DNA of 41,512 nucleotides from JAGVPT01 sp964642725. Its GTDB lineage: Bacteria; Bacteroidota; Ignavibacteria; UBA10030; UBA8401. The notes below the pieces were generated by a model. That model made no database searches and was not told the origin of the DNA. It saw nothing but the letters and a program-made list of their open reading frames with translations. A program made the position numbers and the translations under genes. The stretch covers positions 1 to 41,512 of the forward strand of contig CAZXQG010000027.1 of the NCBI GenBank assembly GCA_964642725.1. Reading direction: 5' to 3'. The stretch's first letter is position 1; each line of letters starts with the position of its first letter. This document shows positions 41,371 to 41,512 of this stretch, piece after piece.

Positions 41371-41512
41371 TGTTGTTCTTCCTTCCGAGGATTGACTCGC
41401 GTGGGAGAGGAATTGCACCAAACGGACCGGGGTTAGGCTGAGCCGACGTGCAGCAAAATCAATCGTAGACCATACGCGCGGCAGACGTCGCTATTTCCTT
41501 AAAAAATTTTTC

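Overview
The window looks like a piece of chromosome from a bacterium of the Bacteroidota/Chlorobiota/Ignavibacteriota (FCB) assemblage, most like Ignavibacteria. The main reason is that five intact genes end in the same type A C-terminal sorting domain of the type IX secretion system (T9SS). Its hallmarks are N-Y-P-N-P-F-N-P near the start, then V-Y-D-x-L-G-R/Q and S-G-V-Y-F-Y-R, with a Lys- or Gln-ended tail. Two further copies of the domain survive only in broken form. No ribosomal, tRNA or T9SS-machinery genes are present, so placement is by protein style only. I saw no CRISPR array, tRNA, rRNA, phage or complete insertion sequence.

Layout. 1-3107: a T9SS-domain fossil behind a small inverted-repeat element, then a secreted esterase with a sorting domain. 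3465-9359: a DedA membrane protein, a GNAT-fold protein and a very large hybrid histidine kinase with six PAS domains. 9360-12314: mostly non-coding, with a strong promoter and palindrome, a 58-residue two-helix membrane protein, a YncE-like beta-propeller protein, a terminator and dispersed repeats. 12315-17009: an exported GH2 glycosidase and a T9SS cargo with an Ig-like domain. 17261-20598: an ArsR regulator with a clear self-operator, two SRPBCC proteins, an RibD/DHFR-like reductase and a DoxX protein, interleaved with decayed pieces of the same gene families. 20731-25484: an exported GH29 fucosidase, a double thioredoxin-fold protein and a GT39-type glycosyltransferase.

25651-41370 is almost entirely minus strand. 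It holds a DUF1016/PDDEXK nuclease gene split by a one-base frameshift, a lipoprotein/TonB-receptor/T9SS-propeller run, and a secreted protein whose sorting domain is cut off by an in-frame TAA. It continues with an ABC exporter, a nest of intergenic repeats, two lipoproteins, a 14-unit Asp-box propeller protein and a last T9SS cargo.

The common theme is the envelope: exported hydrolases, lipoproteins, an outer-membrane receptor and T9SS cargo, with one large sensor and one small regulator. The accessory features are (i) two families of small intergenic inverted-repeat (MITE-like) elements with TA ends, and (ii) several genes caught in decay: the stop before the sorting domain, the frameshift in the palindromic linker of the nuclease gene, and SRPBCC/DHFR fossils. 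I did not find a coherent new defence or biosynthetic system. The most unusual signals are the detached sorting domain, the palindrome-array frameshift and the repeat families.
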